DNA of 64,000 nucleotides from JAJDOD01 sp039024895. Lineage in GTDB: Bacteria > Pseudomonadota > Alphaproteobacteria > Rhodobacterales > Rhodobacteraceae. Shown piece by piece: positions 25,933 through 34,179 of this stretch (the first letter of the stretch is position 1; each line of letters starts with the position of its first letter). The notes below the pieces were generated by a model, which was not told the DNA's origin, ran no database searches, and was given only the letters and a program-made list of their open reading frames with translations. The position numbers and the translations under genes are program-made. The stretch lies in the NCBI GenBank assembly GCA_039024895.1, contig JBCCPJ010000012.1:33784-97783 (forward strand), written 5' to 3'.

Positions 25933-26964
25933 ATGAACATCGATCTTTTGCGCCGTCTGTGTGAAACGCCAGGCGTGCCCGGCCACGAAGAGCGAGTGCG
26001 AGACCTGATCGTCGAAGAGACCGGAAAGCTCTTCGACAGTGTCGAGGTGGACGCCATGGGCTCGCTCCATTGCGTGCGGAAGGGCAAGGGAAAGAACCCG
26101 CAAAAGATCATGCTGCTCTGTCACATGGACGAGATCGGGTTTCTTGTGAGCCATATCTCGGACAAGGGATTTTTATACCTCCAGCCGGTTGGCGGGTTTG
26201 ACCCGCGCAACCTGTTTTCGCGTCGCGTGCTAGTCTGCACCGAGACCGGTGACCTGAAGGCGGTGATGAACCCTGGCGGTCGTCCGGTGCATATCGCAAG
26301 CGCGGCAGACCGGAAGAAAGTGCCGGAACCCCATGAGTTCTTCGTCGATACTGGGCTTGGAGAGAAGGCCAAGGAAGTGGTCCATGTGGGGGATATGGTC
26401 GTCATGGATGAGCCGTTTCTGGAGATGGGGGAGAAGCTCGTTTCCAAGGCGCTCGACAACCGGATTGCCTGTTGGCTGGGGATCGAGGCTGTTCGCGGCC
26501 TCGGCAAGTCCAAAACCAAGTCGGAAATCCACGTCGTTTTCACAACGCAAGAGGAGGTCGGGCTGCGCGGCGCGCGCACGGCGTCCTTCCGGGTGAAGCC
26601 CGATATCGGGATTGGCATTGACGTCACACTGTCTTGCGACACGCCCGGCGTGCCCGAACAAGACCGGACAACGGTTCAGGGTCAGGGCTTTGGTCTCCAT
26701 ATGCGGGACGGCTCTTTCATTGCCGACAAAGCGCTTGTTTCTGAGATCGCGGAAATCGCTGAGAAGAAGAAAATTCCCTATCAACGCACCATGTTGCGCT
26801 CCGGGGGGCAGGACGGTGCCGCCGCCCAACAAGCTGCCGCAGGCGCGCGCGCCGTGGGGATCGTTGTGGGCACGCGCTACATCCACACCGTGACGGAGAT
26901 GATCGAAAAGGGCGACTTGCAAGCCGCCCGCGATATTCTTGTTGCCTATTTGAAGGTCAATTGA
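25933..26964 (+). CDS. M42-family metallopeptidase
   Basis: The 343-residue cytoplasmic peptidase has all M42/M28-fold metal ligands: H64 and D66 (CHMDEIG), D175 (KALDNR), E207/E208 (TTQEEVG), D230 and H318 (TRYIHTV). Family members are large tetrahedral aminopeptidases (glutamyl aminopeptidase/TET type) or were once called endoglucanases; they trim peptides. The start at 25933 follows an AAAGGAGT site and starts with MNIDLLRRLC; an earlier in-frame ATG at 25864 lacks one. It is monocistronic, followed by a bidirectional hairpin. Confidence 0.93.
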   Translation: MNIDLLRRLCETPGVPGHEERVRDLIVEETGKLFDSVEVDAMGSLHCVRKGKGKNPQKIMLLCHMDEIGFLVSHISDKGFLYLQPVGGFDPRNLFSRRVLVCTETGDLKAVMNPGGRPVHIASAADRKKVPEPHEFFVDTGLGEKAKEVVHVGDMVVMDEPFLEMGEKLVSKALDNRIACWLGIEAVRGLGKSKTKSEIHVVFTTQEEVGLRGARTASFRVKPDIGIGIDVTLSCDTPGVPEQDRTTVQGQGFGLHMRDGSFIADKALVSEIAEIAEKKKIPYQRTMLRSGGQDGAAAQQAAAGARAVGIVVGTRYIHTVTEMIEKGDLQAARDILVAYLKVN

Positions 26965-26970
26965 GCGCCC

Positions 26971-27003
26971 CATGTGAGCCGCGCTCGTTCGCGGCTCCAC
27001 ATG
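26971..27003. terminator. Bidirectional hairpin between convergent genes
   Basis: CATGTGAGCCGCG and CGCGGCTCCACATG form a 13-bp stem with one bulged base and a short loop. It lies between the M42 peptidase stop (26964) and the end of the converging unknown gene (27016). The tail TCTCGTTT is a weak T tract, so termination may be only partly intrinsic. Confidence 0.6.
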
Positions 27004-27015
27004 TCTCGTTTGACG

Positions 27016-27510
27016 TCAAAAGTACTTGCGACAGCCAAGCTCATAGGTGCCTGACTTTCGCAAAGCCAGATCGAGCGACCGATACCGTTTCAAACGGTTA
27101 TTCGGCTTAGTCTCGATCACAATATACCGGTGTTCATCGCCCGACGGTAAAAGGGCGCTGGCATATTGCTGGCGGCGCCAGGATTGCTCCGGGTCCTTCC
27201 GCACGCGGGCATCGGGATGCGGGGCTGTCTGTTCGGCATGTGGGACAATAATTTCGGAAATTGCGCCGCGCTCGCTGAGCAGGGCCAGTTTCCGCGCTTC
27301 TCGCTGCACATCGAGGCGGTCTTTTGCCTCTTGTTCAAGCCGTGCCAACTCCCGGCGGTGGGCTTGCCAGATTTCATGTGCTTCGAGGTCTTTGCCGGTC
27401 ACCGCGGAGGAGTAGGGTGCGGAGAACGAGATTTTGTCACCGGACTGGCTTTCGCGATAGAACTCCGCGTCGACGCGTCCGAGGCAAGGTCTGATCGGAT
27501 TAGTGTTCAT
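27016..27510 (-). CDS. Hypothetical protein with charged helical core
   Basis: The 164-residue product is not recognised. It has a long charged helical region at about residues 42-80 (HEIWQAHRRELARLEQEAKD), which may form a coiled coil, a Pro/Asp-rich middle and a C-terminal segment with YIVIETKPNNRLKRYRSL. No signal peptide or membrane helix is seen. It overlaps the end of the upstream 46-residue gene by 11 bp and so may share a transcript with it. It has no clear link to the neighbouring peptidase. Confidence 0.55.
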   Translation of the reverse strand: MNTNPIRPCLGRVDAEFYRESQSGDKISFSAPYSSAVTGKDLEAHEIWQAHRRELARLEQEAKDRLDVQREARKLALLSERGAISEIIVPHAEQTAPHPDARVRKDPEQSWRRQQYASALLPSGDEHRYIVIETKPNNRLKRYRSLDLALRKSGTYELGCRKYF

Positions 27511-27640
27511 AAATTCGGTTCCTTATGGGTGGTGTGTCAGAGGGAAGCAGTTCCAGTCGTGGGGCATCCGCGCTCCTTTCGCTGCGTGCGGTGTGGACGT
27601 TGAAGGCCAATGGGGGTTCGGAAATATCGAAGAATGTCAT
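27500..27640 (-). CDS. 46-residue hypothetical protein
   Basis: A short frame beginning MTFFDISEPPLAFNVHTARS at an ATG (27640) preceded by an AAAGG site about 6 bases away. It ends 11 bp inside the next minus-strand gene, so the arrangement looks like a two-gene unit. No family, signal peptide or membrane segment was recognised. Because it is so short it could be spurious, but the ribosome binding site and coupling argue for translation. Confidence 0.4.
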   Translation of the reverse strand: MTFFDISEPPLAFNVHTARSERSADAPRLELLPSDTPPIRNRIYEH

Positions 27641-27914
27641 TGGTTTACCTTTCAGTGGTTGAGGTCGCGCACGCCGTTGCGCGCGACAGTGATGAAACCC
27701 TAGGGCGGGAACCTTGGGCTGAAAAGAACCAGGTTTGGGATGGGCGCGCGGGTCGCGGGACGCCAATCCCAAGCGGCATGGGACCGGTCACATACGTTTT
27801 TTGAAAACAACCTTGCGGCGAACGCAAAAGTCGCGTTAATTCAACGGCGTAGTGAGTTGGGAGGTGTATCCCTGATTTGGGACGTGCTGCCTAAGAAGAT
27901 TTGGGAGGGCGAGC

Positions 27915-28862
27915 GTGTCCAAGAAAGAATTTAAGGATCTCACCGATGCTGAGTTCCAGCGCATTTTAAGACTGATTGACGAGACCAGACAACTTAAGGA
28001 CATCAATCAGGTTCGATCGGAATTCATTTCCGTGCTCGTCGAAGAGATGTATGGCGGCGACAAAACGAAAGCCATGAAACCAAAATCCTTGGCGCAGAAT
28101 GAGCTTTGGGTGTCCGGCTGGGACAGATCGCTTGAGCGGTTCATTCGGGAACAAGAGCGTGCCATTGCGAAGACAGTCCTGGCTTTCTGCGAGAACGTGC
28201 TCGAACTCGAGGTGCAAGAGCCCCAAACTGTCCAGCCTATGAACGAAGCCTTTGAGGATGTGTCGCCGCATTGGGCTGCGTTGGGCAAAAACCTGGCATG
28301 TCCGCATTTTTTCGAGAAGCTCGGCCGCGGCGATACGCTAACCTATCTCCTGTTCCGGTCCAAGGGCGATGCGCCCTCGCAGACGGGGAAAGACCGATAC
28401 AAGAATGGGTGCACCGTTTCGAGGATGGTCATCAAGTACGATCCGATACGGGACGCGTTGCCGACGTTCACGACGTCGCGGGATGCGATGTTTGAAGAGA
28501 AGACCTATGAAGGTGTGTTTTGTCGCGTGGGTACCCGAAACTATTCCATTGGTCGCATCTCAAGCCCCGAAGGCCTGCGGTATGCGCGTATCTTCCCGAT
28601 GCTCAACCAAAACGGCTGGTATGACCTTATCGGCCTCCGTCTTGGTGAGTTTCAGGGCTCGCCGTTGGCGCACCGGGTATGCGCCTATCAGATTCAAACG
28701 ACCCCTGAGAAGGCCGTGAAAAAGCTGCTGAAGATACAGTCTTTCGCCGATGAACGGTTCACCGACAATGTCGATGATGCGGGGCAGAAACTCATCCTTG
28801 ATGCCGTCTGCTCTGATGGTCTTGAAGAGGGTGGGCTGCTGCTCCGTGAGCCAAGCGCCTGA
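27915..28862 (+). CDS. Hypothetical 315-residue protein
   Basis: The start is a GTG with a strong GGAGGG site upstream. The N-terminal 100 residues are helical and charged (MSKKEFKDLTDAEFQRIL, ERFIREQERAIAKTVLAF). The remainder has an aromatic-rich mixed region (GVFCRVGTRNYSIGRIS, YARIFPMLNQNGWYDLIGLRLGEF). No known domain was recognised, and no signal peptide or transmembrane helix. It may be regulatory or a phage- or island-derived protein. The gene lies divergent from the 27016/27500 pair with about 270 bp between. Confidence 0.55.
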   Translation: MSKKEFKDLTDAEFQRILRLIDETRQLKDINQVRSEFISVLVEEMYGGDKTKAMKPKSLAQNELWVSGWDRSLERFIREQERAIAKTVLAFCENVLELEVQEPQTVQPMNEAFEDVSPHWAALGKNLACPHFFEKLGRGDTLTYLLFRSKGDAPSQTGKDRYKNGCTVSRMVIKYDPIRDALPTFTTSRDAMFEEKTYEGVFCRVGTRNYSIGRISSPEGLRYARIFPMLNQNGWYDLIGLRLGEFQGSPLAHRVCAYQIQTTPEKAVKKLLKIQSFADERFTDNVDDAGQKLILDAVCSDGLEEGGLLLREPSA

Positions 28863-28889
28863 GAATTTCTCAAGCGCTTGCCAGATTGA

Positions 28890-28973
28890 TTACACCACCT
28901 GCAGAAGCAGAACGGGCAGGCCGATCATACCGGCGATGATGAGGGCCATCGAGATGGCGAGACCTTTGAACAT
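28890..28973 (-). CDS. 27-residue single-helix membrane peptide
   Basis: The frame, starting ATG at 28973, gives MFKGLAISMALIIAGMIG and ends LPVLLLQVV. It is almost entirely hydrophobic with one lysine near the start, giving one membrane helix with the N-terminus probably in the cytoplasm. A GGAG site lies about 10 bases upstream of the ATG. It sits between two genes of unrelated direction and is below the length usually annotated. Peptides of this kind include membrane-complex accessory subunits and type I toxins. Neither can be claimed here. Confidence 0.5.
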   Translation of the reverse strand: MFKGLAISMALIIAGMIGLPVLLLQVV

Positions 28974-29120
28974 GGCTGAAACGCTCCATAAATATCTAAC
29001 CTACAGTCTGAGTTAGAGCGCCGTTCCAAAGGTCCCATGCGGCAGCTTGACGCGTAACGGTGTTGGAAAAGCACGGAGCAGACAGGCGACGCAGCGCCTG
29101 CCTTTCTGGTGTGAGAGACG

Positions 29121-29678
29121 TCAGTTGGTGGGGTCCGTCATGATAAAGACCCAGCGCATATCGCCGCCAGAGCCAGCGCGCCCAACGCCAAAATGCTCGA
29201 ACTCCGCCTGATCGACACAAAAGGAGCCGCCAAAGGCGTCGCAAGACGTGTCATTGGCCACCCGTGTTGCTTGTTCAGCCACAGTGCGTTCACCACGGTC
29301 GCGCAGCACTTCGATGTCTTCCCAGGCATAGCCGAGATTGGTGATCCGCGACCCGATATCGATGCCATCGATTGTGTCGCCGGGCGTCGTCGCACGGTCG
29401 TTCAGGAAATTGTCGTTCGCATGTTCCTGCGCGGCTTGGCCAACGACCGGGTCATAGGTCAAAGCCGGTAGCACCGTTCGTGTGGCCCGGACGCCTTGCA
29501 TGGTCGCGCCGAACGAGCTGTTAAGCGACACGCTCGGCGCGCTTGGCGTCAGGTTCGTACCACTTGTTCCAGCACCGCCCGTGCCGCCGCCGCCGCCAGA
29601 ACACGCGCTCAACGCAAGCACTGCGCCCAAAACACCAACCGGCTTGATATATTTTCTCAACGTCTTGATGAAGACCAT
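29121..29678 (-). CDS. CAP/SCP-domain lipoprotein
   Basis: The 185-residue product is an apparent lipoprotein: hydrophobic leader with lipobox LSAC (C26), then a Gly/Thr-rich linker (GGGGGTGGAGTSG). The rest resembles a CAP (SCP/PR1) domain: LTYDPVVGQAAQEHANDNFL with the characteristic His, then GSRITNLGYAWEDIEV and WVFIMTDP at the end. CAP proteins of bacteria have varied and mostly unknown functions, e.g. in envelope or cell-contact roles. The gene is divergent from a Slam-like outer membrane protein gene 173 bp away, which suggests that this lipoprotein is delivered to the cell surface. Confidence 0.75.
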   Translation of the reverse strand: MVFIKTLRKYIKPVGVLGAVLALSACSGGGGGTGGAGTSGTNLTPSAPSVSLNSSFGATMQGVRATRTVLPALTYDPVVGQAAQEHANDNFLNDRATTPGDTIDGIDIGSRITNLGYAWEDIEVLRDRGERTVAEQATRVANDTSCDAFGGSFCVDQAEFEHFGVGRAGSGGDMRWVFIMTDPTN

Positions 29679-29851
29679 CCTGACGATCCCTCAATCTCGC
29701 CCCAGCTTCGGATAAAAACCGACTGTGGCAGAAATTAGTCAAATATCCGCGCAAACCTTCCAAATTTGTAACTTATTCACTGCTGAGCCGTTTTTGTGTC
29801 AAAGATGCGCCCAATAAACGGGGTCTGCCTGATGAAAACGGTGGGTCGAGC

Positions 29852-31207
29852 ATGAAACGAACATTTGGTGTGGTCGTAGCGGTTCTGACGCTGTCGGCAC
29901 CGCTAGGCACAAACGCGCAAACCGGCAGTACCGCCGAAAGGCAGGCGGCTGCGGAGGCGGCGTTAGTCAATGGGCAACCGGAGGCTGCGTTGCAGCTGAC
30001 CGACGAGCTTTTGGCTGCGGAACCGACACGTTTTGATGCCCTCTTTGTGAAAGCCTTGGCGCTTATCGATCTGGACAACCCGGCGGAGGCTGCCGTCATC
30101 GCTGGCCGCGCCTACCGTGCGGCGGAAGGGCGCGTTGAGCGCTTGCAAGCGGCCAACCTCGCGGCCCGGGCACGGTTTGAGGCGGGGCATTTTGCACGCG
30201 CCGAATGGTGGCTGCGGCGGGCGTCCAACGATGTGGAAACCCTAGAGGAGGAGCGCCAGGTGATCGGCGCATTCCAAGCGGTGCGCCGCGCGAACCCGCT
30301 CACCTTTCAATTGGGGTTTGGTGCCGCGCCCACAAACAACTTCAACAATGGCGCCGAGGACGGATCGATCTTTTTCGAAGGGCTCGGCACCTTTGAACTG
30401 CCCCCCGATCAACTCCCCCTCAGCGGGATTGAATACAACGGGGACATGCTGCTCGAATACCGCGTCGCAGGTAGTGCGGAGCAGCAAACCCATGTGGGCC
30501 TCTATGCCTATGCCCGCACCTACGATCCCTCATCCTCGGCGCGGGCGAGTGTGCCCGGTATCGACGGGTTTGATTATTCGCTGGGGATCGTGGACCTGTT
30601 TCTGCGCCATGACCGGCTCGTTTTCCCGGAGCTCGGCGTGACCCAAATCTCGTTCCATAATGGCCGTCTGTTCTATGGTGGCGAGCATTACTGGGACTAC
30701 GTTCGCGTGGCCCTCTCGCAGGATGTGCAGTTTTCGGGGCGCGGGACGCTTAACTTTCAGATTGCGCAGGAAAATCAGTTTGGCGTCCCGGATCGCCAGG
30801 CCGACACAGACATTACCACGATATCCGTCCGGTACCGACGCGCGCGTCAGAACAACGACCGCATCGGCATTCGTCTCTCCAAGAAAATCTATGACACAGA
30901 GGCGTTCGAGAACTCCTATGAGGATTACAAGCTGAGCGTGGATTACCAGTTTGCGCGCCCCTTTATGGGCATCGCCTTTGGCGGATCGCTTGGCATCGGG
31001 CATACCAACTATGACCGGTTTTTCCTGTCGCTCGACGGGCGGCGGGATGACTATCTTTTCGGGACGGCGTTTGCCGTCTGGCAGGAAGTCTCGGTCTACG
31101 GGTTTTCGCCACGGGCCGATCTGACCTTTGAGAGGCGCGGGTCCGATGTGAGCCAATACGCGCGGAATACGGCAGCGCTGCGCCTCGGTCTGTCCTCGAC
31201 GTTTTAA
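29852..31207 (+). CDS. Slam-like outer membrane protein (surface lipoprotein assembly modifier)
   Basis: The 451-residue product has a Sec signal peptide (cleavage after about residue 22, TNA-Q), an N-terminal TPR-like helical domain (to about 150; AALVNGQPEAALQLTDELLA), and a C-terminal beta-barrel domain from about 155 ending in a phenylalanine (RLGLSSTF). This two-part layout and the barrel pattern match Slam (DUF560), the outer membrane translocator of surface lipoproteins studied in Neisseria. The barrel includes SYEDYKLSVDYQFARPFMG-type strands. The neighbouring divergent CAP lipoprotein gene is a candidate substrate. Function inferred from fold and context. Confidence 0.75.
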   Translation: MKRTFGVVVAVLTLSAPLGTNAQTGSTAERQAAAEAALVNGQPEAALQLTDELLAAEPTRFDALFVKALALIDLDNPAEAAVIAGRAYRAAEGRVERLQAANLAARARFEAGHFARAEWWLRRASNDVETLEEERQVIGAFQAVRRANPLTFQLGFGAAPTNNFNNGAEDGSIFFEGLGTFELPPDQLPLSGIEYNGDMLLEYRVAGSAEQQTHVGLYAYARTYDPSSSARASVPGIDGFDYSLGIVDLFLRHDRLVFPELGVTQISFHNGRLFYGGEHYWDYVRVALSQDVQFSGRGTLNFQIAQENQFGVPDRQADTDITTISVRYRRARQNNDRIGIRLSKKIYDTEAFENSYEDYKLSVDYQFARPFMGIAFGGSLGIGHTNYDRFFLSLDGRRDDYLFGTAFAVWQEVSVYGFSPRADLTFERRGSDVSQYARNTAALRLGLSSTF

Positions 31208-31213
31208 CGGCGC

Positions 31214-31281
31214 GGAGGTCGGGCGCAGCAGTCTTGCACCTAGCCAACATGCGCTCAAACATCGGCGAAGAACCGACCTCC
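31214..31281. repeat. 9-bp inverted repeat after the Slam-like gene
   Basis: GGAGGTCGG at 31214-31222 and its complement CCGACCTCC at 31273-31281 flank a 50-bp spacer in the gap between the plus-strand Slam-like gene and the minus-strand miaA. It could form a long-range hairpin, but there is no T tract. Confidence 0.3.
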
Positions 31282-31321
31282 GGCCCCGAAGCGAGAATTA
31301 CGCGCCAGAAGCAGGCAAGTT

Positions 31322-32197
31322 TCACTTAACGCTCTCCAGATGGCGCCAGTCCGACATTCGGGCGCGAAACCAACTTCGCTGGCGTTTGGCATATTGGCGC
31401 GTGGCGATAATCGCCGCGTCGCGGGCGGCATCCAGCGACATCTCCCCACGGATATGGGCGATAAGCTCGGCGGCCCCTATCGCTTTGGCGGAAGGCAGGT
31501 TCGGCGACCAACCCGGCGCGTTGGCGCGCGCTTCGTCGAGCGCGCCGTTCTCAAGCATCAGTGCAAAGCGGCGCTCGATGCGGGGGGAGAGCCACTCTTT
31601 CGGGGCATTAATCATAAGTGGTACAGCCTCGCGCAAAGGCAAAAGAGGCGCGCCGGTGTCCTCCTGCCAATCGGCCAGTCCACGCCCCGTATTCGCCAGC
31701 ACTTCCCAGGCCCGCTGAATGCGCATCGGGTTGTTCCGATCAATCCTGGCAGCAGTTTTACCGTCAAGCTCCGACAAAAGCGCGCCGGCCCCTTCCGCTG
31801 CAAGACGGTCCATGGCCCTTTTTCTCAGCTCATCCGGGGTCGGCGGAATATCGGCCAGGCCCTCTGTCAGCGCCGTGAAGTAAAGCCCGGTCCCCCCGAC
31901 AATCACGCAAGGAGCGGCAAGGAAAGGGGCGATATCTCGCAGCCATTGGCCCACCGAATAGCTGTCCTGCCCGGAGATATGGCCATAAAGCGCATGGGGC
32001 AGGGCGGCTTCATCGGCCTCGGAAGGCCGCGCGGTCAGCACCCGCCAATCGGCAAAGACCTGCAGGGCATCGGCATTCACGATCTGACGCCCCTGCGCCG
32101 CCGCGAGTTCCATAGCCAGTGCGGATTTTCCACTCGCCGTCGGGCCGGCGATCAGCACATGCCTTTCGCGACTGAGCGAATTTACGTCTAGCCCCAT
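31322..32197 (-). CDS. miaA: tRNA dimethylallyltransferase MiaA
   Basis: MiaA transfers a dimethylallyl group to A37 of tRNAs reading UNN codons. The product is 291 residues from the ATG at 32197, which has a GAGGAA site; in-frame starts further upstream (32371, 32233) would add an unlikely tail. The P-loop AGPTASGKSA is at residues 17-26, followed by YPVG-like SYSVGQWLRD and the family features GGTGLYFTALTEGLADIP and NPMRIQRAWEVLANTG. The gene is divergent from pyrH with 74 bp between, and therefore independent of the envelope operon. Confidence 0.95.
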   Translation of the reverse strand: MGLDVNSLSRERHVLIAGPTASGKSALAMELAAAQGRQIVNADALQVFADWRVLTARPSEADEAALPHALYGHISGQDSYSVGQWLRDIAPFLAAPCVIVGGTGLYFTALTEGLADIPPTPDELRKRAMDRLAAEGAGALLSELDGKTAARIDRNNPMRIQRAWEVLANTGRGLADWQEDTGAPLLPLREAVPLMINAPKEWLSPRIERRFALMLENGALDEARANAPGWSPNLPSAKAIGAAELIAHIRGEMSLDAARDAAIIATRQYAKRQRSWFRARMSDWRHLESVK

Positions 32198-32271
32198 GGC
32201 TTCCTCGTTGCAGTCAGCGGCGTTTTCCGACATTTTGCGCACGTTTGCAAAACGCCCAGGAAGGACCTCCC

Positions 32272-33003
32272 ATGACCGCACTCTCCGACACAACGACCTA
32301 TCGCCGAGTGCTTCTGAAAATCTCTGGCGAGGCGTTGATGGGCGATCAGGGCTACGGGCTGCATCCACCAACGGTCGAACGGGTCGCGCGCGAGGTCAAG
32401 GCGGTGCATGATCTGGGTGTCCAGGTGTGCATGGTCATTGGCGGCGGCAACATTTTCCGGGGGCTGCAAGGCTCGGCGCAGGGGATGGAGCGGACCACGG
32501 CGGATTACATGGGCATGTTGGCGACGGTGATGAACGCGCTCGGGATGCAGGCGGCACTGGAAGGCTTGGGGATTTATACCCGTGTTATCAGTGCGATCCC
32601 CATGGATCAGGTCTGTGAGCCCTACATCCGCCGCCGGGCTGTGCGCCACCTTGAAAAGCAAAGGGTTTGCATCTTTGCGGCGGGCACCGGCAATCCGTAC
32701 TTCACCACCGATACGGCCGCGACGCTGCGCGCATCCGAGATGTCTTGCGAAGTCATCTTCATGGGCAAAAACGGCATTGACGGCATCTATGACAAGGACC
32801 CTCGTGAACATGAGGATGCCAAGCGCTATGACACGGTGACATTCGACGAAGTGCTGCAGAAAAATCTTAAGGTCATGGACGCCTCCGCCATTGCTCTGGC
32901 CCGCGACAATAAACTGCCGATCATCGTGTTTTCGCTCGATGAACCCGGGGGCTTCAAAGGCATCCTTGCGGGCGAGGGGACCTATACGATCGTCAAAGAC
33001 TAG
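32272..33003 (+). CDS. pyrH: UMP kinase PyrH
   Basis: PyrH phosphorylates UMP to UDP. The 243-residue product starts at 32272 behind an AAGGA site; an earlier ATG at 32245 would give an N-terminal extension. The amino-acid-kinase fold is clear: RVLLKISGEALMG, MVIGGGNIFRG, TADYMGMLATVMNAL and the TDTAATLRA segment. The C-terminal VFSLDEPGGFKGILAGEG-type ending matches bacterial PyrH. It is followed by a gap of 578 bp and then frr, the usual order pyrH-frr. Confidence 0.97.
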   Translation: MTALSDTTTYRRVLLKISGEALMGDQGYGLHPPTVERVAREVKAVHDLGVQVCMVIGGGNIFRGLQGSAQGMERTTADYMGMLATVMNALGMQAALEGLGIYTRVISAIPMDQVCEPYIRRRAVRHLEKQRVCIFAAGTGNPYFTTDTAATLRASEMSCEVIFMGKNGIDGIYDKDPREHEDAKRYDTVTFDEVLQKNLKVMDASAIALARDNKLPIIVFSLDEPGGFKGILAGEGTYTIVKD

Positions 33004-33581
33004 CGATCCACGCTGACCATTGCTGCCGGTCAGGCGGAGTTCGCCGGCAGGACGGCCAGCTGATCTCGGTTTTTCATGTCTAGCGGAAAATGACGGGCCC
33101 GTCAGGGCGACATCCCACATAACCTCGGCCACCTTTGCGGTGGCGTCCTCGCGATACGGCACCCCGTGCGGGGGTGGTGTGTCTCGGTCTTGCACGCCTC
33201 AGGGTTGAAAGCCTATCGGCGCGGAACGTTCGTGGGCACCCTGCACGACGGTCCTTAGGATCATATCAAGACGGCGTGCGACCACTCCAAGAATTTTGCA
33301 ACGTAAAACGCGGTTTTGCTTGATTTCATTGGGCCCGAAATACCCCAGAAGTGAGGCCGAAGGCCGAGAAGGCAGCGCTCCTTTACAAGCGCGACGCTGT
33401 CAGGCGGTGCATCCCCTGTTATGCTGGCCACGAGACCCAAACCGAGGCGCGGCGCCTGGCCAAGTTATGCAACACCGCTGCACATCCCCGCCACGCGCGC
33501 TCTATACAATCGCCACAAACTAAAGATATATAACCGGAAACCGGGACAATATCCCTGAAAGAGACGATAAGCGGGCGCGCG
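33004..33581. other. 578-bp gap between pyrH and frr
   Basis: No gene can be supported. A 7-bp stem (CTGCCGG at 33023-33029 and CCGGCAG at 33044-33050) lies just after pyrH and is followed at some distance by TTTTT, a weak terminator candidate. Another GC-rich symmetric stretch (CACCCC/GGGGTG) is near 33161-33177. A 60-codon GTG frame at 33351-33533 encodes a basic Cys-containing peptide without a good ribosome binding site. Gaps this long inside the conserved pyrH-frr pair are unusual. Confidence 0.5.
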
Positions 33582-34145
33582 ATGGCTGAAGAATTCGAGC
33601 TAGATTTGGACGATCTTGAACGTCGCATGGATGGCGCTTTGGCAAGCTTACGGACAGATTTCGCCTCCTTGCGGACCGGGCGCGCCTCGGCGTCGATGCT
33701 GGAACCCATTATGGTTGAAGCCTACGGGACGCCGACGCCGATCAACCAAATCGGCACCGTCAATGTACCCGAGCCGCGGATGGTGACCGTCAACATCTGG
33801 GACAAATCTCTGGTTGGGATCGCCGAAAAAGCCATTCGGGAGAGCGGGTTGGGGATCAATCCGCAATTGAACGGGACAATCATCATGCTCCCGATCCCGG
33901 AATTGAACGAGGAGCGGCGCAAGGAACTCGCCAAGGTGGCGGGTCATTATGCCGAGAACGCCCGGGTTGCCATGCGGAATGTGCGCCGTGACGGCATGGA
34001 CCAGATCAAGAAAGCCAAGGCGGAGGGCATGAGCGAGGATGACCAGAAGTTCTGGGAAACTGCTGTGCAGGAATTGACCGACACGTCGATCCAAAAGGTC
34101 GATGATGCGCTTGATGGTAAACAAGAAGAAATATTGCAGGTATAA
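33582..34145 (+). CDS. frr: Ribosome recycling factor
   Basis: The 187-residue product splits post-termination ribosomes with EF-G. It begins FELDLDDLERRMDGALASLR and continues LRTGRASASMLEPIMVEAYG, PINQIGTVNVPEPRM, IRESGLGINPQLNG and IPIPELNEERRKEL-type elements (here LPIPELNEERRKELAKVAG), all diagnostic. Length fits the family (about 185). The following uppS gene begins 35 bp behind its stop. The ribosome binding site for frr itself is weak. Confidence 0.97.
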   Translation: MAEEFELDLDDLERRMDGALASLRTDFASLRTGRASASMLEPIMVEAYGTPTPINQIGTVNVPEPRMVTVNIWDKSLVGIAEKAIRESGLGINPQLNGTIIMLPIPELNEERRKELAKVAGHYAENARVAMRNVRRDGMDQIKKAKAEGMSEDDQKFWETAVQELTDTSIQKVDDALDGKQEEILQV

Positions 34146-34179
34146 TTTTGAGCGGGGCGCGGTCTTAGGAGGCGTTTGT

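Noticed and set aside
33351..33533. 60-residue Cys-containing frame in the pyrH-frr gap
   Set aside because: No ribosome binding site and no family resemblance; left as part of the gap description.
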